From contig DASP01000014.1 in the NCBI GenBank assembly GCA_002503825.1, forward strand, positions 62,001-126,000: 64,000 nucleotides of DNA, given 5' to 3'. The notes beneath the pieces were generated by a model. The model was not told the DNA's origin. It worked only from the letters and a program-made list of their open reading frames with translations, and ran no database searches. The DNA is from Methanoregulaceae archaeon UBA467 (GTDB lineage Archaea; Halobacteriota; Methanomicrobia; Methanomicrobiales; Methanospirillaceae). Below, piece after piece: positions 26,201 to 33,510 of the stretch; the first letter of the stretch is position 1; each line of letters starts with the position of its first letter. A program made the position numbers and the translations under genes.

Positions 26201-27194
26201 TGATCTCCCACATTTTACCGCCTGACGGCCCGTGCCAATTCGTATCATTCAGTGGAGGATCTGCAAGTTGCCCGGTCCACGAGAGGTTGAATTCTCCGGT
26301 CTGATTCCCGGCATTACCCGGTTCGCATAAAGGAGTTCCATTATCCATGAGAAGAGTGAGATTTTCAGGGTTTACGACGGGAAGAAGTCCCGGATCTAAA
26401 ATCGTTGCATTTGCATCGGAATATAGTGAATCCGGCGTTCCGTTTCCAGGGACTGGTGTCTGGTTCCCGTCAACAGTTATCATCGCTCCGGCAGGGAGAT
26501 CTGCAATTGTGCTGTTTCCATCTGAAAGGATATCCTGAATGATTCCTTCGGGGAGAATTGCTATTGTAGTGTTTTCGTCTGCCGGAATTTCCTGAATGAT
26601 TTCTTCAGGGAGTAGTGTCAGGGTAGTGTTTTCGTCTGCCGGAATTTCCTGAATGATTTCTTCAGGGAGTAGTGTCAGGGTAGTGTTTTCATCTGCCGGG
26701 ATTTCCTGAATTGTTGCAGAAGAGGGTAGTACTATTGTATTGTTCGTATCTCCCGGGTTTCCATCCGATACACTCGCGGTCACTTCGGGAAGAGGGACAC
26801 ACTCTTCAAATGAAATACCATCTGCAGGCAGAAGTCCCTGACCAGTGTTATCAGGTCCTGTTTCTGATTCCGGCAGGGGATTAAGGACCGGGTCAACGAG
26901 TGGTGACCCCGTTTCATCACCTGTGGTTTCCTGCTCGCCTGTTTGAGCGGGAAGAGCAGGAGGTTCTTCCGCAAGCATTCCGGAATCACCTGCATCTACA
27001 GTATAAGACCCATCCATTCCTGAAGGATCGCCTGAAGTAACCCCGGGAACCGGCGACACCTGGAGAACGATATCAGGGACCACATCAGCGGTATCATTAC
27101 CGGCGGCAACAATACCGGTTATACCTATGGTCAGAACGCAGGCCAACAAAATTAAGAGCCAATACACATGCAATTTTTGTTTCAACTTTAACAC
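20280..27194 (-). CDS. Giant secreted NosD-type parallel beta-helix protein
   Basis: This 2304-residue protein starts with a signal peptide (hydrophobic core LLILLACVLTIGITGIV). A low-complexity stalk to about residue 280 follows and includes a 19-residue tandem repeat. Two large right-handed parallel beta-helix blocks of NosD/CASH type come next, built from repeats such as NNTLTGNNATNNGWDGFYL. Each block closes with a related module containing YNNYFNNT and GGNFWA, so the two halves are an internal duplication. After a Pro-rich linker (VTPPTPIPTPPPGPAPQPP), residues of about 2100-2210 resemble the NBR1-type Ig-like domain. The C-terminus lacks an obvious sorting signal. Asn-x-Ser/Thr sites are extremely dense, suggesting heavy N-glycosylation. 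The start is GTG 27194, with TTG 27185 as an alternative. Adhesion or surface sheath is the likely role. Confidence 0.88.
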   Translation of the reverse strand: MLKLKQKLHVYWLLILLACVLTIGITGIVAAGNDTADVVPDIVLQVSPVPGVTSGDPSGMDGSYTVDAGDSGMLAEEPPALPAQTGEQETTGDETGSPLVDPVLNPLPESETGPDNTGQGLLPADGISFEECVPLPEVTASVSDGNPGDTNNTIVLPSSATIQEIPADENTTLTLLPEEIIQEIPADENTTLTLLPEEIIQEIPADENTTIAILPEGIIQDILSDGNSTIADLPAGAMITVDGNQTPVPGNGTPDSLYSDANATILDPGLLPVVNPENLTLLMDNGTPLCEPGNAGNQTGEFNLSWTGQLADPPLNDTNWHGPSGGKMWEINGTTGSGYYPLDLFGLSTTSLVGIWIHDVTDVVLDGLGNTLQYTGTANSGATGVVINGTSGNVQIVNLTILGWDTGISIQGADNVYVMDNTTVTGNKGSGGTTGSGIVAKDSNNVYIASDLSAGAVTVENNARDGILFDNVTGGLINNTQAANNGNCGIYLLSSEGITVQNVTAAGNIYFGFYLEKSNSNTLTGNNATGNNWSGFNIYQSTLNTFDGNLATGNNWTGFDIYQSNSNTLTGNNATRNNMSGFILFDSSLNNLINNNATENLEAGFLILESNSNNLTGNTATENLDVGFHIQNATSNNLTRNTAFNNTLDGFSLDNSAGNDLSDNLATGNHQNGFWLINSTSNNLTENTASGNDAYGIFLFSGSNTNNLTGNHANGNLYGGIQVQNSASNNLSGNVVADNTYRGIYLVSSPDNTLHDNLISGSLTNFGITGNDPDYVQNIDDISNLVNGRSIYYIRNTADFIIGSTSNAGTVYAINCTNITVSDSQLEYNLHGIYFRNTTGSTIEHVNASNNDWGINLWNSDGNTLTNNTATDNYNGFRLDHSDSNNLTGNNATGNGEGFYLYYANNNNLTGNNASGNGGDGFRLDYSSSNTLTENIATGNHETSGPGSQMDGFYLYYANSNTFMDNIATGNQGGFALFSSSNNNLTGNMVNWNTAQGFYLGLSSNSNNLTRNTATNSGWYGFNIGSSTLNNLTQNTASENTRGGIYLQNSASNTLTGNIIRNNSWYGITMTNADNSLIYNNYFNNTANALVYSNSTGTKWNTTPTTGTNIVGGPNLGGNFWATPTGTGWSQTHTGNADGFTIPYTVSTGNIDQHPLAIIVPTPIPALYLLNSNETDNRYYTINGAAGNWVINESGHSWQYDLLAANNSINFNPLTNTYTNFGPGFALLINASNVIFDGMGAILNGGGHTEYGIIVNNQTAANYNLFSSDPGNALGGISITNITLLGFTQAGIFFNNVVGTLPAAQTASEITDVNADYNYNIGIVLMNSESVTLEGNAVTGFGDPESGWGDGISLVNSTNNTLVNNQVSGVSRTGFHLDNSDGNNLTGNEAVGNWANGFMFVGSRSNISGNSATGNHGAGYYLSNSMGSNLTGNSATSNWAEGFSLDHSASTLTGNDARNNMVWGYSLESSGSSRLAGNNATNNLGDGFHIINSGGVVLIGNNATENRNNGIFLGNSGMSVLSCNNVMQNGGNGFSLYSSDDNTLTGNNATDNGWSGFYMEASRNNTLAGNNATLNGGDGFSLCSADDNTLTGNNATANGWDGFYLEDSRNNILVGNTATGNIQYDGFFLYNSSFNTLTSNNATANTWDGFSLEDSDYNTLAGNTATGNIQYDGFSLYNSSYNTLTSNNASSNWEDGFYLEDSDHNTLAGNTATGNILFDGFSLYKSDDNTLTGNNATNNGWDGFYLEDSNNNALTGNNATLNIINGFSLYNSSYNTLTSNNATANGWDGFCLEDSDYNTLAGNSATENIVYDGFSLYNSSFNTLTRNNASANGCDGFYLEDSSNNTLTGNTATNNWEDGFYLSFYADNSDNNTLTGNIAANNGEDGFFLENSSFNTLTGNTATGNIMYDGFFLYNSSFNTLSGNTATNNWEDGFYLAGSSFNTLTGNNATNNSNGFKITSDGGDNPAHSNILAGNWIIGNANYGLSLEGSTGNSIYNNYFNNTVNVNIDSASTGTIWNLTPIPGTNIAGGPNMGGNFWANPGGTGWSQVNPDIGGGFTILYNVTPGEVNIDQHPLAIWVTPPTPIPTPPPGPAPQPPVPPKLEWNAVFTADSIPTIMCACSNTSITVTVNNTGTTGWLENDVELGAYNDQAKQFKPVLVPLEPGTFVSPGHSYIFTFTLNAPCSPGTYDVEYRLVKNNGEWFGQILEKTVEVNPCGLVTSVKGGELKHLSPAVSASDLIARKGTGLTISPVDGYISGKPGFSSIQSQALEQYSSKHVILKKSGVLSRAFPQGFISTLSAYLFLE
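21360..22620 (-). repeat. Near-identical beta-helix repeat units in DNA
   Basis: Within the giant gene, units of 23 and 24 residues alternate (about 141 bp per pair) and many are nearly identical at the DNA level. On the plus strand this appears as recurring GAGTTGTAGAGTGAAAATCC and TTCCAGATAGAACCCGTC blocks. This marks recent expansion and a site prone to slippage or assembly collapse. Confidence 0.8.
26488..26718 (-). repeat. Four 57-bp tandem repeats coding a 19-residue unit
   Basis: The stalk of the giant protein carries four copies of a unit of the form IIQEIPADENTTLTLLPEE. The first two are almost identical and the last two progressively diverged (ending SDGNSTIADLPAG). The 57-bp DNA copies are nearly exact in the middle, which implies recent duplication. 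Confidence 0.85.
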
Positions 27195-27250
27195 CCGTCA
27201 TAAAGCAGATACATGAAATAACCTAATGGAAAAACGGTACGCACCCTGCT

Positions 27251-27261
27251 ACCCATATAAC
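27251..27261 (-). promoter_or_regulatory. TATA-like box for the giant beta-helix gene
   Basis: Read on the minus strand the region gives GTTATATGGGT about 57 to 67 bases before GTG 27194. That would place the transcription start near 27228. Confidence 0.4.
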
Positions 27262-27486
27262 ACCGGAAATTGACACCCCGCCTGATCCGTACCAGTCCGG
27301 AAGAAGAAATACCTCTCCCGCTCGCTGAATAAAAATTCCTTCCTTCGCATATATAACTTAGGTAATTTGATTACAGGTTTAACAAATCCATTTGAAAAAT
27401 GAGACGAATTTTTTGATAATCAAATCATTGACTCTTTAAAAAGAATCATTTCTTCACCATCAGGGAAAAACGGTGCTTTATTTTTA

Positions 27487-27684
27487 TTATGACACTTCGT
27501 AGAAGAACACTTCTTCAATGGAGACCCCGAAATAACGGGCGATTTTAAATGCAAGTTCAAGCGAGGGATCGTACTTGCCCTTCTCGATAGCGAGGATGGT
27601 CTGCCTGGTCACCCTCATCTCTTTTGCAAGCGCCTCCTGTGTCAGGTCATGCATGGCCCGGAATACTTTAATCCTGTTCTTCAT
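27487..27684 (-). CDS. XRE-family HTH regulator
   Basis: The 65-residue protein is a single helix-turn-helix of the Cro/CI (YgzD-like) type. It has LTQEALAKEMRVTRQTILAIEKGKYDPSLELAFKIARYFGVSIEEVF, where the recognition helix is VTRQTILAIEKG. ATG 27684 is chosen because MKNRIKVFRA is the typical N-terminus. It overlaps the end of the DUF2178 gene by 17 bases, so the two are translationally coupled. Regulators of this size next to DUF2178 membrane genes generally act on their own operon; that is inference here. No metal- or ligand-binding domain is present. Confidence 0.93.
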   Translation of the reverse strand: MKNRIKVFRAMHDLTQEALAKEMRVTRQTILAIEKGKYDPSLELAFKIARYFGVSIEEVFFYEVS

Positions 27685-28132
27685 CCGAATCCCATACTCC
27701 GTATTTTTTAGAATAATACATCCTGAACCCGACATACAAAAATATCACCAGGCAGAGCATCCCGAGCTGGAGATATCCGACAAAGCGCAAAGGAAATACA
27801 TCGATCGGCGGTTCAGGTCTCATTCTTATCCAGAAAGGTTCCTTAAATGGTGGCGGCCTGAGCAGGTCAAGAATGGCACCGGCAGAAAATGCAAAAAATA
27901 TCACCCAGAATACCTGCAGTGTCCTGAGTGCTGATTTCTCGGTAATTTTTGCACTGAGCTCATCTTCGACGATGTCGGTTACCTGCTTTTTTGCAAAATA
28001 AAGAAATACAATTCCGCCCACAATACCTATCCAGACCGGTAACGGGGAATGTATCGCTGTTGCCCACCAGAATAGCGCAACTATAAGAACCGCAACGATA
28101 CCGATGAGCAGATAATAGATATTTCGTTTCAT
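27668..28132 (-). CDS. DUF2178 family membrane protein
   Basis: This 154-residue protein has four probable membrane helices (residues about 5-25, 31-48, 73-95 and 116-140). Between the second and third lies the charged segment VEDELSAKITEKSALRTLQ, which is the hallmark I recall for DUF2178. Function is unknown. It is the first gene of a two-gene unit with the XRE regulator, whose ATG lies within its last codons. A+T-rich sequence with several TATA-like strings lies at 28170-28212 upstream. ATG 28132 lacks a clear ribosome binding site. Confidence 0.82.
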   Translation of the reverse strand: MKRNIYYLLIGIVAVLIVALFWWATAIHSPLPVWIGIVGGIVFLYFAKKQVTDIVEDELSAKITEKSALRTLQVFWVIFFAFSAGAILDLLRPPPFKEPFWIRMRPEPPIDVFPLRFVGYLQLGMLCLVIFLYVGFRMYYSKKYGVWDSDEEQD

Positions 28133-28300
28133 TTCGTGACCCGATCGCTTTTTAATGACATTGTAATAATTATTTTACTATATGTAATGAAAGATAATAT
28201 ATATAGATAGTGTTACCTGTTCGGGAAATCAAGAGAATCAGTGAGAATTTTTTTGAACCCGTGAAACCAGACCTTTTCGATTTGCTTTTTACACCCGATA

Positions 28301-28308
28301 CTTATATA
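28301..28308 (+). promoter_or_regulatory. TATA-like box for the 28356 secreted-protein gene
   Basis: CTTATATA lies about 48 to 55 bases before ATG 28356. A start near 28332 would leave a leader of about 24 bases with GGAG at 28345-28348 as its ribosome binding site. Confidence 0.5.
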
Positions 28309-28355
28309 CCATAGCCGATGTACTTTCAGTCACCTGATTTGAATGGAGTACCCGG

Positions 28356-29003
28356 ATGACCCACTACCGTGATAGAATAAAAAGAACCAGCCTGTTATGT
28401 ACCGCTTTTGCCTTTATCCTCTTATTCACTGTTTCTCCAGTAGCAGGGACAGACCCATACAACGTCTCCGTTCCACTTGAAGACGGATGGAATATCCTTT
28501 CAACACCCGTCACACTCCAGTCTGGAAAAGATACTCTCCCAGCAATATTTGAAGGGAATCCACAGTCCGGTATAACGATAATCCTCGGGTGGAACGGCAA
28601 TTTCTGGTTTATCCCGGAGCAGGATTTCCGTTTGATCCCGCTCAATGCAATTTTTGTAAAGACATCGGGAGGAGCAGATGCCCTGCTTATCCCGTCACAG
28701 CAGGTCAGCAGCCCGCCTGCACGCATGCTTCAGCCAGGCTTAAACCTCATCGGTCCTGCTCCGGCATTTAATGCCGGGCAATTCCCTGCACAGGGAGTTG
28801 AAGACGCCCTGATCACGATTGAAGAAGTCCCGGGCGGCCTTCCCGGGTATTCAATGGTCATCAGCCCGGGTATCGGGCAACCCGGGTGGGTATATGCCAC
28901 GGGTATGGCTTCCCGCGATCTTTTGCCATTCAAAGGATACTGGGTAGTAATGGAAAATTCAGGAACTCTTGCGGGATTTTCTACAACCCCGTTACCCGCA
29001 TGA
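28356..29003 (+). CDS. Secreted protein with GWN...GYWV type repeats
   Basis: The 215-residue protein has a signal peptide (LLCTAFAFILLFTVSPVAG, cleavage likely near residue 31). The mature part has a two-fold pattern: DGWNILSTPV and PGLNLIGPAP open related halves, and the second closes with LPFKGYWVVMENSG. This 'GWNLIS...KGYWV' pattern recurs in archaeal surface proteins and is thought to form small beta-sandwich modules. No membrane anchor follows, so it may be released or bound to other envelope proteins. GGAG 7 bases before ATG 28356 and a TATA-like box support the start. Confidence 0.78.
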   Translation: MTHYRDRIKRTSLLCTAFAFILLFTVSPVAGTDPYNVSVPLEDGWNILSTPVTLQSGKDTLPAIFEGNPQSGITIILGWNGNFWFIPEQDFRLIPLNAIFVKTSGGADALLIPSQQVSSPPARMLQPGLNLIGPAPAFNAGQFPAQGVEDALITIEEVPGGLPGYSMVISPGIGQPGWVYATGMASRDLLPFKGYWVVMENSGTLAGFSTTPLPA

Positions 29004-29598
29004 TTTTTCCCGTACCTGTTTACAATCCGGATAGTGCATTTATAAAAGGTTTTAAAGAATGATGGTCCTGGCTTGCCTGGCAATTCTGGTTTTTGTCTCT
29101 GCCATTTTATAAAAAGCCGGCTTTACCGGACCGTTTCCTGTGATTTAAAGATGTTGTTGATTTACCGATATGTAACGATTTAAAAGACATGATATGGAGA
29201 ATTCATAGTGCCAAAAAATCTTACACAAAATAAAAAATCTCGGCACGACGATCAGGGCGTCAATAGAAGACAGATGAAATGTTATGACAGGTGCGCCATC
29301 TTCACGGGATTTTTCAGGTAATGAAATTCATTGCATCCAGACAGGCGGGGCAACAAACGACTGCCTGATACTGCGGGAATATTTGAAATCAGGTAGTAAC
29401 GGACAGAACCGCCTGCTTAATGCGAAACATGAACCTGAAAGGATAGAATAACTTCCCAATCCACAACAGGCCATGTGATCATACCAGTCTCTCGCCCCCG
29501 ATACCATCCAGCAATATGGTTATTCATTGCATCTTGAACAATCAAACCTATATGGTCTTCCGGCCTACCCGGATACCAGCGACCATGGGGAACCGGTA
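29004..29598. other. 595-base region without a supported gene
   Basis: I see no convincing open frame or repeat. There is an A+T-rich stretch near 29150-29250. The PHP frame is open back to a TTG at 29527, but that part lacks conserved features. Confidence 0.4.
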
Positions 29599-30477
29599 AT
29601 GTCCAGTATCATCCATCGAAAAGTGCGTTTCGAACATCCTGTCATGGAAGAACTCCATGCCGGAGAGTTTTCTGCTGTTGACATGCATTTCCACACTTCC
29701 CACTCGGACGGACTTGTCAGTGTCAGGAATTCATTAAAAAAAGCACAAAAACAGGGGTTCGGGCTGTCTATTACCGATCACAACCATGTATCAGGGGTCC
29801 GTGAGGCCGCCGGGCTTGACACCGGGGTCATGGTCATCCCGGGTATCGAGGTAAGTGCATCAGACGGCCCCCATATACTCATTTACTTCTATTCGGCTGC
29901 CGACCTGTATGATTTTCATACCAGACATATCAGGGACAACATTCGGAAAAGCCCCTATCTGGCAATCACCCTTGACACCGGAGAGATAATCGAACGAACC
30001 GAAGGATACTCATGCATTCGATCGGCCGCCCATCCGTACGGGTACCTTGTATTTAACAAGGGTATCCAGAAATGCATTGATTGCGGAGCCCTCGATTCAG
30101 GACTTCTCCCCAGGTTCGATGCGCTTGAAGTAGTCTGCGGTTCCATGCCCCGCTCCCAGAACGAGCGGGCAATAGAGCTTGCAGGGCGATATAATACCGG
30201 AATAACGGGTGGCACAGACGGACATCTCCTTGGTGATCTGGGAACTGTTCTTACCTGTGCCACCGCCGGATCATGCGGAGAATTTCTTGATGCAATAGTG
30301 AAAACGGAGAATTTTATTATCGGCCAGGAAAAGAGCCTCTTTGGGAAAGGGATAATGGGATCTCTCGTCCTGACAAAATACCTGAAATATACCATCCCGT
30401 CCCTGGCCATCCACTACGAACAGAATGTTCCGAGAATAAAAAATTTTGTAAAAAAATCCCTCCGTAAAGAAAAATAA
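29599..30477 (+). CDS. PHP-domain metal-dependent phosphoesterase
   Basis: The 292-residue protein is a PHP hydrolase. The metal-binding motifs are HFHTSHSDG, ITDHNHVSG, IPGIEVSAS and a late AAHPYG and TGGTDGHLLGD. These match the TrpH/YciV-type branch, members of which cleave nucleoside bisphosphates or RNA ends. The C-terminal 40 residues are basic (KNFVKKSLRKEK). ATG 29599 gives the start MSSIIHRKVRFEHP. A TTG at 29527 would add 24 residues without conserved features, so I prefer the ATG. It stands alone between two long gaps. Confidence 0.85.
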   Translation: MSSIIHRKVRFEHPVMEELHAGEFSAVDMHFHTSHSDGLVSVRNSLKKAQKQGFGLSITDHNHVSGVREAAGLDTGVMVIPGIEVSASDGPHILIYFYSAADLYDFHTRHIRDNIRKSPYLAITLDTGEIIERTEGYSCIRSAAHPYGYLVFNKGIQKCIDCGALDSGLLPRFDALEVVCGSMPRSQNERAIELAGRYNTGITGGTDGHLLGDLGTVLTCATAGSCGEFLDAIVKTENFIIGQEKSLFGKGIMGSLVLTKYLKYTIPSLAIHYEQNVPRIKNFVKKSLRKEK

Positions 30478-30797
30478 AGACTTTTCACACCTGTTTTTAC
30501 ATTAAAGCGAGGCAGGTCCCTTACAAACAATTTTTCAAAGGACGGGACACGGGTATTCTCCCTCTCTGCAGTAACCCATCCGGGTTAACGGATGACCTGC
30601 ACACTACAGCAGTGACACATTTTTTTCTCATCCATATCCGGAAAAATACCTGAATAAACCTGAAAGACTCTTTTCACGTCACCCCGGGCACGGATAATTG
30701 ATTTAATTGCTGCGAACATATCCGGCATCTAAAAATACTTAGTCCTGTTATAATTCATAATTACCCGGTCTATAACGGACATTACGGAGTACCTTCA
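30478..30797. other. Intergenic region upstream of cardiolipin synthase
   Basis: No gene is visible. CTAAAAATACTTA at about 30730-30742 could be the TATA region of the downstream gene, about 55 to 68 bases before its ATG. Confidence 0.4.
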
Positions 30798-32255
30798 ATG
30801 GTTGCGGCACTTATTGACATTTATCTTGACCTTGCCCCGGTTTTTCTGGTAATCAACATATTTTTTGCCATCGGTATTGTATTTCTTGAACGAAAGAACC
30901 CTACTGCAGCACTCGGCTGGATTCTCCTCCTTTTCGTTATTCCCATCCTTGGTTTTGTGATGTATATCATTTTCGGGCAGAATTTTTATAAAAAACGCAT
31001 ATTCCGCCTGAAAAAAGAAGAGGACCTCTATTTTCAGGAGATTTTAAAAAGACAGAAAGAAGAACTCGTAAACAGGGAGATTTTGCTTCCCGACAGCAGG
31101 CTCGAACGCTTCAGGCCGATGATCTCGATGCTCCTCGAAAATGCGATGGGTTACCTGACACTGGACAATTCGGTCGGGATTTTTATCAGCGGTGACAAAA
31201 AGTTCTCTTCACTGCTTTCAGAGATCCGATCTGCAAAACACCATATCCATATGGAATACTACATCATACGGAACGATCCTCTCGGGGCGGAGATCATTGA
31301 TGCCCTTACAAAAAAAGCACGGGAGGGCGTGGAAGTCCGTCTCCTTGTCGACGCCCTCGGCGGAAGGGCGTGGTCACCGGGAATGCTGAAAGAATTCAAG
31401 GCTGCAGGCGGAAAGGTCGCCCGGTTCTTCCCGTCGCTCATCCCCTTTTTAAACCTGCGTGTCAATTACCGGAATCACCGTAAAATTGTAATCATCGACG
31501 GAAAAACGGGATATATCGGTGGTTTTAATATCGGCGAGGAATATCTCGGGAAAGGCCCGCTTGGCCCGTGGAGAGATTCTGCACTGAAAATTACCGGTAC
31601 CGCGGCACTTGCCCTGCAGGTCAGGTTTATCATGGACTGGAATTATGCATCAAAGGACGATATCGGGTTCTCAGAGGTATATTTTCCTGAGAGCGAATCC
31701 TCAGGCGGGGTTCCGGTCCAGATAGTGTCGGGCGGACCTGATACGCGCTGGAACCCTGTCAAGGAATCGTATCTGAAGCTGATAACACTTGCACAGCAGA
31801 CCATCTACATACAGTCGCCATATTTTATCCCTGATGAAAGTGTACTTGACGCCCTGCGTATTGCTGCACTCTCCGGTGTCGATGTACGCATTATTATCCC
31901 GGTAAAACCCGATCATCCGTTTGTGTACTGGTCAAGTTATTCGTATATTGGCGATCTCCTTGAAGCGGGTGTCAGGGCATATACTTATGATCACGGCTTT
32001 ATCCATGCAAAAACGATCGTCGTGGACGGCCTTGCCGGATCGGTCGGAAGTGCAAACTGGGATGTCCGAAGCTTCCGGCTCAATTTCGAGGCCAACGCAG
32101 TGATCTATCACCCGGAATGCGCCGGAGAGCTGCATTCAATATTCCTTAAAGACCTGACCGGTTCTTCGGAAATTACCCTTCAAAAATACCGGTCACGTCC
32201 TGCATGGCTGAAAATAAAGGAGTCTGTTTCCCGCCTGTTCTCGCCGCTGCTGTGA
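30798..32255 (+). CDS. cls: Cardiolipin synthase-type phospholipase D protein
   Basis: This 485-residue protein follows the ClsA plan. It has two N-terminal membrane helices (about residues 8-28 and 36-57), then two phospholipase D catalytic repeats, NHRKIVIIDGKTGYIGGFN near residue 225 and HAKTIVVDG...GSANWD near 403. Both HKD motifs are intact. Bacterial members join two phosphatidylglycerols to cardiolipin. The archaeal version should act on archaetidyl lipids, giving glycerol- or glyco-archaeal cardiolipins. Length is normal for the family. GGAG lies 8 bases before ATG 30798. Confidence 0.93.
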   Translation: MVAALIDIYLDLAPVFLVINIFFAIGIVFLERKNPTAALGWILLLFVIPILGFVMYIIFGQNFYKKRIFRLKKEEDLYFQEILKRQKEELVNREILLPDSRLERFRPMISMLLENAMGYLTLDNSVGIFISGDKKFSSLLSEIRSAKHHIHMEYYIIRNDPLGAEIIDALTKKAREGVEVRLLVDALGGRAWSPGMLKEFKAAGGKVARFFPSLIPFLNLRVNYRNHRKIVIIDGKTGYIGGFNIGEEYLGKGPLGPWRDSALKITGTAALALQVRFIMDWNYASKDDIGFSEVYFPESESSGGVPVQIVSGGPDTRWNPVKESYLKLITLAQQTIYIQSPYFIPDESVLDALRIAALSGVDVRIIIPVKPDHPFVYWSSYSYIGDLLEAGVRAYTYDHGFIHAKTIVVDGLAGSVGSANWDVRSFRLNFEANAVIYHPECAGELHSIFLKDLTGSSEITLQKYRSRPAWLKIKESVSRLFSPLL

Positions 32256-32508
32256 TGAAAATTATCAACGCTGTGACCGGAAAGGCTCTCCCGTCCCCTT
32301 TAATCTGACCTGAAGGGGATACCCCTTATAAAAAACCGGTATCAGGGAATGGAAATATCTGCCTTAAATCAGTCCGTCCTCACGCTGCAATAACGGGACC
32401 GCCATGGCAGAGATGGACTACAACAATCGACCCTGTGATGCGGGAACGATAATCCGGTGAAAATTTCGTGAATTTGAATCTGGAAAATGCGCACGAAAAA
32501 ATAAGAGA

Positions 32509-33510
32509 TTATAACCTGTCGAACAGTATCAGCAGGTCGTTAAAATCTATCCTGCCATTCCTGTTGTAATCAAAAAGACTGACAGGTTCATTATCAGGTA
32601 TCCATTCCATGCTGTTGAAAAACAGGATGATATCATCAAAGTCATTTCTGCCATTTCCGTTAAGGTCATCATAAAGCCCGTCAGAATCGGTATCCCCGGG
32701 GTGAAGATACTGACCGGGAAACGGCATAATTGCAGGGAGCATTACCCGGATATAATCCGGGGAGGTGACTTCCACCGAACCGACATCGTTCGTCACGATT
32801 AACGTGATGCTGTAATTACCAGGTACGGCATAAATATGAAGCGGGTTCTGTTCGTCTGAATATTCCCCGTCCCCGAACGTCCAGTTCCACATCCACGGGT
32901 CATGGATAGAGTAGTCGGTAAACTGCACGGAAAGGGGAGCGGTTCCTGATCGAACACCGGTACTGAAGGCAGGGATTGGGAGGTCCTGTGAGGGCGTCGG
33001 ATCAGGGGAGGGCTCCACGGCAGGTTCCGTTGTCGGGACCGTAGTAGGAACGGTCGTGGGAACCGTAGTCTGGGGTGTCGTCACCGGCAGTGAGGTCGGA
33101 ATGGTCGTGGGAATCGCCGGTGTGGAAAAGGTAAGGTCCTGCCATTTTATACCGCTGCTAAAATACGGGCTCTGGTCTGCTTTCAGACCGTTTGCATAAA
33201 ATTCAACCTTTATCGGACAATGGCAGGCAGTATCAGATTCTGTCGGCTGGACAATGAGCCGGGGTGCGAAAAGACAACTTGCCCCATAGACCCCGGGAGC
33301 GGTTGTCGTGAACTGTCCCCGGATATTGCCGTTGATTCTGGCAACAATTGTCGTGCCGACAGGCGCATTATTGCCGTTGATAGTAATTTTTCCAAAATAT
33401 TCTGCAGGTGCAGGCACAAACGCCGTCACCGGTATAACCATTGTTACGGAAAAAAATAACAGTATCAGAAGAAAGGGAATGAGTCCCCTCCGGTATTGAT
33501 AATTATTCAT
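32509..33510 (-). CDS. Secreted PKD-domain protein with C-terminal dockerin-like repeats
   Basis: The 333-residue protein has a signal peptide (LIPFLLILLFFSVTMVIPVTAF) and a beta-sandwich segment with ITINGNNAPVGTTIVARING. A Thr/Pro linker follows. Next is a PKD domain with WNWTFGDGEYSDEQNPLHIY, and then two EF-hand-like calcium loops of dockerin type, DTDSDGLYDDLNGNGRNDFD and FDYNRNGRIDFNDLLILFD. Dockerins bind cohesins in cellulosomes; a partner is not seen in this window. ATG 33510 is chosen because the signal peptide starts there and the TATA-like box lies just upstream. Earlier in-frame starts would lie before the promoter. Confidence 0.85.
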   Translation of the reverse strand: MNNYQYRRGLIPFLLILLFFSVTMVIPVTAFVPAPAEYFGKITINGNNAPVGTTIVARINGNIRGQFTTTAPGVYGASCLFAPRLIVQPTESDTACHCPIKVEFYANGLKADQSPYFSSGIKWQDLTFSTPAIPTTIPTSLPVTTPQTTVPTTVPTTVPTTEPAVEPSPDPTPSQDLPIPAFSTGVRSGTAPLSVQFTDYSIHDPWMWNWTFGDGEYSDEQNPLHIYAVPGNYSITLIVTNDVGSVEVTSPDYIRVMLPAIMPFPGQYLHPGDTDSDGLYDDLNGNGRNDFDDIILFFNSMEWIPDNEPVSLFDYNRNGRIDFNDLLILFDRL

